45,724 bases of DNA from Syntrophobacter sp. SbD2 (GTDB lineage: Bacteria > Desulfobacterota > Binatia > UBA9968): contig CAMDBU010000026.1 of NCBI GenBank assembly GCA_945889495.1, positions 1 to 45,724 on the forward strand, read 5' to 3'. Position numbers and translations under genes: made by a program. Positions 41,057-45,724 of the stretch are shown one piece after another (position 1 is the stretch's first letter; each line of letters starts with the position of its first letter). The notes below the pieces were generated by a model. It was not told the origin of the DNA and did not search any database. It saw nothing but the letters and a program-made list of their open reading frames with translations.

Positions 41057-42967
41057 ATGTCCGATGCGCCGCCGTTCAGCCTGCTGACCGCCCACGACAG
41101 CTACCTTTTCAACGAGGGCAGCCATTTTCGTTTGTACGACAAACTCGGCGCCCGGTTGGTCACTGTCGACGGTGTCAGCGGCGGCTATTTTGCCGTCTGG
41201 GCGCCCAATGCCGAGCGGGTTTCGCTGATCGGCGACTTCAACGGTTGGAACCAAGCAAGCCATCCGCTCCAACCCAAGGGCCAAACCGGCATCTGGGAAA
41301 TCTTCGTCGCCGGTGTCGGCAAAGGCGCGCTTTATAAATTTCATATCGAGTCCCGTTTCAACCTTTACCGCGCCGACAAGGCCGACCCCTTTGCGCTGTT
41401 TAACGAGATCCCGCCCAAGAGCGCGTCGATCGTTTGGGATCTCGACTACGCTTGGCAGGATCGCGACTGGCTCGCCAGCCGGCCGCGGAAAAACCGCCTC
41501 GACCAGCCCATGGCGATCTATGAAATGCATCTGGGCTCCTGGCGGCGCGTCGCCGGCGAGGGCAACCGCTCGCTCTCCTACCGCGAGCTGGCGCCGCAAT
41601 TGGCCGACCACATCGAGCGGTTGGGTTACACCCATGTGGAACTCTTGCCGGTGATGGATCATCCGTTCTTCGGGTCCTGGGGTTATCAGATCACCGGCTA
41701 CTTCGCGCCGTCTGGAAACTTCGGCACGCCGCAAGATTTGATGTTTTTGATCGACACCCTGCACCAGCGCGGCATCGGCGTCATCCTCGACTGGGTGCCG
41801 TCCCATTTTCCCAGCGACGAGCATGGCCTGGGCTACTTCGACGGCACTCACCTTTTCGAACATGCCGACCCGCGCCAGGGCTTTCACCCGGACTGGAACA
41901 GCTACATTTTCAATTACGGCCGCAATGAAGTGCAGAGTTTTTTAATCAGCAACGCGCTCTTTTGGCTCGACAAATATCATATCGATTGTTTGCGCGTCGA
42001 CGCGGTGGCCTCGATGCTTTACCTCGACTACGCGCGCAAGCCGGGTGAATGGATACCCAATCGCTACGGCGGCCGGGAGAATCTCGAAGCCATCGAATTT
42101 CTCCGCCGCTTGAACCACGTCATCTACGAAAACCATCCCGACACGCAGACCATCGCCGAGGAGTCCACTGACTGGCCGATGGTGTCCAAGCCGACGCACC
42201 TGGGCGGCTTGGGCTTCGGATTGAAATGGGACATGGGCTGGATGCACGATACGTTGGAATATTTTCACAAGAATCCGGTGCACCGGCGCTTTCATCAGAA
42301 TAATTTGACCTTCCGCATGATCTACGCCTTTCACGAGAACTTCGTCCTACCGCTGTCCCACGACGAGTCGGTGTATGGCAAAGGGTCGTTAATCGAAAAA
42401 ATGGCCGGCGACGATTGGCAGAAGTTCGCCAACCTGCGCGCACTCTACGGCTACATGTACGCCCAGCCGGGGAAAAAATTATTATTCATGGGCGGCGAAT
42501 TCGCCCAGCGCCGCGAATGGGCCCATGACTCCAGTCTCGACTGGGATCTGCTCGACTACCCGGCCCATGCCGGCGTGTTGGCTTGGCTGCGCGACTTGAA
42601 TCAGCTCTATCGCAAAGAGCCGGCGCTCCACGAGCTCGACTGCGAGCCGGCTGGATTCGAATGGATCGATTGCGACGACGCCGAGAGCAGCGTGGTCAGC
42701 CTGTTGCGCAAGGGCAAATCGACGGCGAATTTGGTCTTGGCGCTGTGCAACTTCACGCCGGTGCCGCGCTACGGCTACCGTCTGGGCGTGCCGCGCGGCG
42801 GCTTTTGGCGCGAGGCGTTAAATAGCGATGCGCTGGAATATAGCGGCAGCGGCGTCGGCAATCTCGGCGGCGTCGACGCCGAAGCGCAGCCCGAGCATGG
42901 GCGGCCGTTTTCCTTGCTGCTCACGCTGCCGCCGTTATCAGTGTCGTTTTTCGTTAACCAGCTGTGA
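41057..42967 (+). CDS. glgB: 1,4-alpha-glucan branching enzyme
   Basis: A GH13 branching enzyme that makes the alpha-1,6 branches of glycogen. N-terminal CBM48-like domain ([24 protein letters not shown]), then the (beta/alpha)8 barrel. Conserved regions: [52 protein letters not shown] (nucleophile Asp), [10 protein letters not shown] (acid/base Glu) and [15 protein letters not shown] (third Asp). The last differs from the usual SHDEVVHGKGSL at two positions, without loss of the catalytic Asp. 636 aa is typical of the shorter GlgB type. Tightly packed between malQ and glgA. Confidence 0.95.
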   Translation: MSDAPPFSLLTAHDSYLFNEGSHFRLYDKLGARLVTVDGVSGGYFAVWAPNAERVSLIGDFNGWNQASHPLQPKGQTGIWEIFVAGVGKGALYKFHIESRFNLYRADKADPFALFNEIPPKSASIVWDLDYAWQDRDWLASRPRKNRLDQPMAIYEMHLGSWRRVAGEGNRSLSYRELAPQLADHIERLGYTHVELLPVMDHPFFGSWGYQITGYFAPSGNFGTPQDLMFLIDTLHQRGIGVILDWVPSHFPSDEHGLGYFDGTHLFEHADPRQGFHPDWNSYIFNYGRNEVQSFLISNALFWLDKYHIDCLRVDAVASMLYLDYARKPGEWIPNRYGGRENLEAIEFLRRLNHVIYENHPDTQTIAEESTDWPMVSKPTHLGGLGFGLKWDMGWMHDTLEYFHKNPVHRRFHQNNLTFRMIYAFHENFVLPLSHDESVYGKGSLIEKMAGDDWQKFANLRALYGYMYAQPGKKLLFMGGEFAQRREWAHDSSLDWDLLDYPAHAGVLAWLRDLNQLYRKEPALHELDCEPAGFEWIDCDDAESSVVSLLRKGKSTANLVLALCNFTPVPRYGYRLGVPRGGFWREALNSDALEYSGSGVGNLGGVDAEAQPEHGRPFSLLLTLPPLSVSFFVNQL

Positions 42968-42984
42968 ATTATTGATCGCCAACC

Positions 42985-44424
42985 ATGAAGATCGCCCTGA
43001 TCGCCTCCGAGGCCAACCCCTTCGCCAAGACCGGCGGCCTGGCCGATGTGCTGGGCGCGCTGTCCCTGGCGCTCGAACGGTTGGGCCATGAAATTGCGCT
43101 GATCCTGCCGGCCCATCGGAGCGTGCTGCGCGGCGATTATGCGCTGCAAGACAGCGGCATGACTGTCACCGTGCCGGTATCCGAGCGCCAGGAAACCGCG
43201 ACCATCCTAACCACCACCATCGGCAATGATGTCACGGTCTATTTCATCCGCGCCGATAAATATTTCGATCGCGAGTTTCTCTACGGCACGCCGACGGCGG
43301 ACTATAGCGACAACGCCGAGCGCTTTGTCTTTTTCTGCCGCGCCGCGCTGGAAATACTCAACGCGAATCCAGTCGACATCGTCCACGGCCACGATTGGCA
43401 GGCCGCCTTAGCGATTGTCTACCTAAAGACCCAAGCCGACCGCTACCGGGCCATCGCCGGAGCTAAGACCGTGTTCACCATCCACAACTTGGCCTTCCAA
43501 GGACTGTTTGACCAGCGCGACTGGCACCTTTTGAATCTCGATAGCGAATTTTACCGGCCGCAGTATTTAGAGTTTTACAACCACATTAATTTCCTCAAGG
43601 GCGCCCTGGTGCTGGCAGATAAAATAACCACCGTGAGCCTATCCTATGCCCAGGAAGTGATGACTCCGGAGCAGGGCTTCGGTCTCGACGGCATCATGCG
43701 CCAGCGCGCCCGCGACTTGGTCGGCATCTTGAACGGTATCGACGATAACCAATGGAACCCCTGGACCGACCCGCAGATTTCGCATCGCTACGGCGAGCAC
43801 AGCGTGGCGATCAAGGTCAGCTGCAAGAATTCCTTGCGCCAACAGGTCGGGCTGGCCGACCATGGCGAGACGCCGATCGTCGCGATGATCTCACGGTTGA
43901 CCTCCCAAAAGGGCTTCGATTTGGTGGAACAATGCTTCGACCAGCTGCTGCAACGCGATGTTCAGTTCATGCTGCTGGGCAGCGGCGAGCCGCGTTACGA
44001 ACAGTACTTTCGCGCAGCCTCAGCGCGTTACCCTGGCCGGGTCGCCGTGCGCATCGGTTTCGACGAGCAGCTGGCGCACCAGATCGAGGCCGGCGCCGAT
44101 CTATTCTTGATGCCATCGCTCTTTGAGCCCTGTGGCTTGAATCAAATGTACAGTTTGAAATATGGCACCGTGCCGATCGTCCGCGCGGTCGGCGGTCTGA
44201 AAGATTCCGTGCAGGATTACGATCCGGCGAACCGCTCGGGCACGGGATTGGTTTTTACCGACTACGATGCCAACTCCATGCTCGCGGCCATCGATCGCGG
44301 ACTAGCGGTCTATCGGAACCAAGCCGATTGGACCGGGCTACGCCGGCGCGCCATGGCGATGGATTTTTCCTGGGAGCGCTCGGCGCGGCTCTACAGCGAT
44401 CTATACCGCGGTTTGTTGGCGTGA
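42985..44424 (+). CDS. glgA: Glycogen synthase (ADP-glucose type)
   Basis: A GT5 glycosyltransferase that extends alpha-1,4-glucan from ADP-glucose. The N-terminal KTGGLADV motif (KIALIASEANPFAKTGGLAD) binds the ADP-glucose. Further on are HGHDWQAALAIVYLK, TIHNLAFQGLFD, GILNGIDDNQWNP, MISRLTSQKGFDLVEQC, and near the C-terminus MPSLFEPCGLNQMYSLKYGT with the retaining-GT catalytic Glu. 479 aa is the expected length. It begins 17 bases after glgB and ends 24 bases before glgC. Confidence 0.96.
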   Translation: MKIALIASEANPFAKTGGLADVLGALSLALERLGHEIALILPAHRSVLRGDYALQDSGMTVTVPVSERQETATILTTTIGNDVTVYFIRADKYFDREFLYGTPTADYSDNAERFVFFCRAALEILNANPVDIVHGHDWQAALAIVYLKTQADRYRAIAGAKTVFTIHNLAFQGLFDQRDWHLLNLDSEFYRPQYLEFYNHINFLKGALVLADKITTVSLSYAQEVMTPEQGFGLDGIMRQRARDLVGILNGIDDNQWNPWTDPQISHRYGEHSVAIKVSCKNSLRQQVGLADHGETPIVAMISRLTSQKGFDLVEQCFDQLLQRDVQFMLLGSGEPRYEQYFRAASARYPGRVAVRIGFDEQLAHQIEAGADLFLMPSLFEPCGLNQMYSLKYGTVPIVRAVGGLKDSVQDYDPANRSGTGLVFTDYDANSMLAAIDRGLAVYRNQADWTGLRRRAMAMDFSWERSARLYSDLYRGLLA

Positions 44425-44448
44425 CAAAAAGATAACGGAGCGACAAAC

Positions 44449-45585
44449 ATGTTGTACGTGCTAGGAGTAGTGATGGCGGGCGGACGCGGCGAACGGCTTT
44501 ACCCATTGACCCAACATCGGGCCAAGCCGGCGGTGCCCTTCGGCGGCCGTTATCGAATCATCGATTTCGTTCTGTCGAATTTCATCAACTCCGGCATCCT
44601 GTCGATCTACGTCGTCACCCAATTCAAAGCCCAATCGCTGTTGGAGCATCTCGACCGCGGCTGGCGGGCGACCGATTTTTTAGGCGAACATTTCATCACC
44701 CCGGTGCCGGCGCAGATGCGCTCGGGCGACGACTGGTATCAGGGCACCGCCGACTCGGTGTATCAAAATCTCTACCTGCTCGAACGGCACAAACCGACAC
44801 TAGTCGCGGTGTTCGGCGCCGATCACATTTACCGCATGAACATCCGCCAGATGATCGACGCCCATCGCAACAAATCCGCCGACGTCACGGTGGCGGCGAT
44901 TCCGGTGAAGATCGAAGAAGCCAGCCAGTTTGGCGTCATCGAAGTGGACGCCGACTGGCGCATCGTCGGCTTCGAGGAAAAGCCCAAGGAACCCAAAGCG
45001 ATTCCCGGCGAGCCGGATTACGCGCTGGTCTCCATGGGAAATTATCTTTTCAACAACGATGTCTTGATTGAGGCCTTGAAAGCCGACGCCGCCGACCCGG
45101 CGAGCAATCATGATTTCGGCCGCGATCTGTTGCCGGGCTTTGTCGACGCTGGCCGCATGTTCGCCTATGACTTTCGCCAGAACCACGTGCCAAGCCCGTC
45201 CAAGGGCGAGGAACCCAGCTACTGGCGCGATCTCGGCACCATCGAAGCCTACTACGACGCCAGCATGGATCTGTGCTCCATCGATCCATCCTTCAATTTA
45301 TACAATCGCGCTTGGCCGCTACGCACCGTCGGCTACGCCGACCCGCCGGCGAAATTCGTCTTCGATTGGGAGGACCGCAAGGGCATGGCGGTCAATTCGG
45401 TGGTCGCCGAGGGCACGATCATCAGCGGCAGCGATGTCCGCAACTGCATCGTCGGCCGCAACGTCCGCGTCCACAGCTACAGCCATATCGAAAACTCAGT
45501 GATCATGGATTGGGTCGAGATCGGCCGCAACTGCCGCATCCGCAACGCCATCATCGACAAGGCCAACATCATCCCATTGTTGTAG
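44449..45585 (+). CDS. glgC: Glucose-1-phosphate adenylyltransferase, C-terminus cut by an IS
   Basis: GlgC makes ADP-glucose from glucose-1-phosphate and ATP, the committed and allosterically controlled step of glycogen synthesis. Visible: VVMAGGRGERLYPLTQHRAK (nucleotide loop), PFGGRYRIIDFVLSNFINSG, GTADSVYQN, GADHIYRMN, GVIEVDADWRIVGFEEKP and PSYWRDLGTIEAYYDASMDL. The C-terminal left-handed beta-helix starts (GTIISGSDVRNCIVGRNVRV) but stops after RNAIIDKANIIP-LL. Relatives continue some 30 more residues (usually PGTxIGxxxxxD...). The break at about 45577 leads into IS-like DNA. The lost tail includes part of the subunit and allosteric region, so activity is uncertain. GGAG eight bases before the ATG. 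Confidence 0.92.
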   Translation: MLYVLGVVMAGGRGERLYPLTQHRAKPAVPFGGRYRIIDFVLSNFINSGILSIYVVTQFKAQSLLEHLDRGWRATDFLGEHFITPVPAQMRSGDDWYQGTADSVYQNLYLLERHKPTLVAVFGADHIYRMNIRQMIDAHRNKSADVTVAAIPVKIEEASQFGVIEVDADWRIVGFEEKPKEPKAIPGEPDYALVSMGNYLFNNDVLIEALKADAADPASNHDFGRDLLPGFVDAGRMFAYDFRQNHVPSPSKGEEPSYWRDLGTIEAYYDASMDLCSIDPSFNLYNRAWPLRTVGYADPPAKFVFDWEDRKGMAVNSVVAEGTIISGSDVRNCIVGRNVRVHSYSHIENSVIMDWVEIGRNCRIRNAIIDKANIIPLL

Positions 45586-45724
45586 CAAAGTGAATCTGTC
45601 AGGGTCTAACGGCAACGTGAATATGTCAGGGTGGAAGGATGAGAACCCTGACGATGAGAGACGAGAAACGACTAGACATCATACAACGATCGTTACGTAA
45701 TGAGCTGACGATGGTGGAAGCCGC
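45577..45724 (+). mobile_element. Left end of an IS1202/ISNCY-like insertion sequence
   Basis: Sequence unrelated to glgC begins at about 45577. Two near-identical 16-mers, GTGAATCTGTCAGGGT (45590-45605) and GTGAATATGTCAGGGT (45617-45632), lie 27 bases apart, like terminal transposase-binding repeats. A transposase-like ORF starts just after. The rest of the element lies outside the window. Confidence 0.7.
45639..45724 (+). CDS. Transposase, N-terminal fragment (IS1202/ISNCY-like)
   Basis: The ORF opens at ATG 45639 with MRTLTMRDEKRLDIIQRSLR, then NELTMVEA to the edge. ATG 45654 (MRDEKRLDII) is an alternative start. The pattern 'ExxRLxxIQRxxxxELTxVEAA' is the usual opening helix of the helix-turn-helix domain in IS1202-group transposases, recalled from family knowledge. 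Only 28 codons are visible, so the family call is provisional. Confidence 0.65.
   Translation, partial: MRTLTMRDEKRLDIIQRSLRNELTMVEA

Overview
The window looks like one contig from an uncultured, GC-rich, Gram-negative bacterium. Gene content resembles metagenome bins of the Desulfobacterota/Binatota/Tectomicrobia type: many periplasmic binding proteins and Rieske oxygenases, MlaC, a TreT/OtsAB trehalose locus, a selenocysteine system, and gaps full of palindromic dispersed repeats. This placement is inference from gene content, not a phylogeny. Both ends break inside what look like insertion sequences. On the left an hsdM methylase gene is cut at about base 141, and on the right the 3' end of glgC is replaced by the start of an IS1202/ISNCY-like element. 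This is what an assembly broken at repeated IS copies would look like.

Layout. 1-765: truncated type I methylase. 1085-6639 (minus): trehalose block (otsAB fusion, treT, a DUF5752-like gene), two small exported proteins, mlaC and a small upstream ORF. 7119-12195 (plus): UvrD/PcrA-like helicase, membrane-anchored spermidine-synthase-like protein, metzincin-like lipoprotein, TrmJ-like RNA methylase. 12354-15958 (plus): NMT1-type binding protein, isochorismatase-fold hydrolase, LVIVD beta-propeller, GST. 16049-21459: Fpg/MutM, a biotin-dependent carboxyltransferase subunit, cupin, MFS transporter, AzlCD. 21825-30898 (minus): a seven-gene run in which an FbpA-like binding protein and a Rieske oxygenase are paired three times, with one two-domain FbpB-type permease. 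31087-33666: two PIN-domain toxin-antitoxin-like pairs, a relic of a fourth Rieske gene and an unknown exported protein. 33802-38243 (plus): selA, selB, selD. 38316-38837: an ORF6N gene with one nonsense codon. 38953-45585 (plus): malQ, glgB, glgA, glgC.

Two things stand out. First, selD is itself a selenoprotein gene. Its real start is at about 37188 and it reads through an in-frame UGA at 37245-37247, followed by a SECIS-like hairpin, so the SelA/SelB/SelD machinery encoded here is needed to make its own selenophosphate synthetase. Second, the triplicated binding protein/Rieske operon looks like an uptake-plus-oxidation system for related, probably aromatic, acids. It has no ATPase and no electron-transfer partner in the window. 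Different dispersed repeats sit at nearly all of its gene junctions: one is inserted in frame in a signal peptide, and another supplies a stop codon and a ribosome binding site.

The trehalose enzymes at one end (OtsAB from UDP-glucose and glucose-6-phosphate; TreT from NDP-glucose and glucose) and the glycogen enzymes at the other (GlgC-GlgA-GlgB synthesis, MalQ rearrangement) give the cell storage and compatible-solute metabolism. No CRISPR array, rRNA or tRNA was recognised, and no tRNA-Sec gene (selC) was seen.
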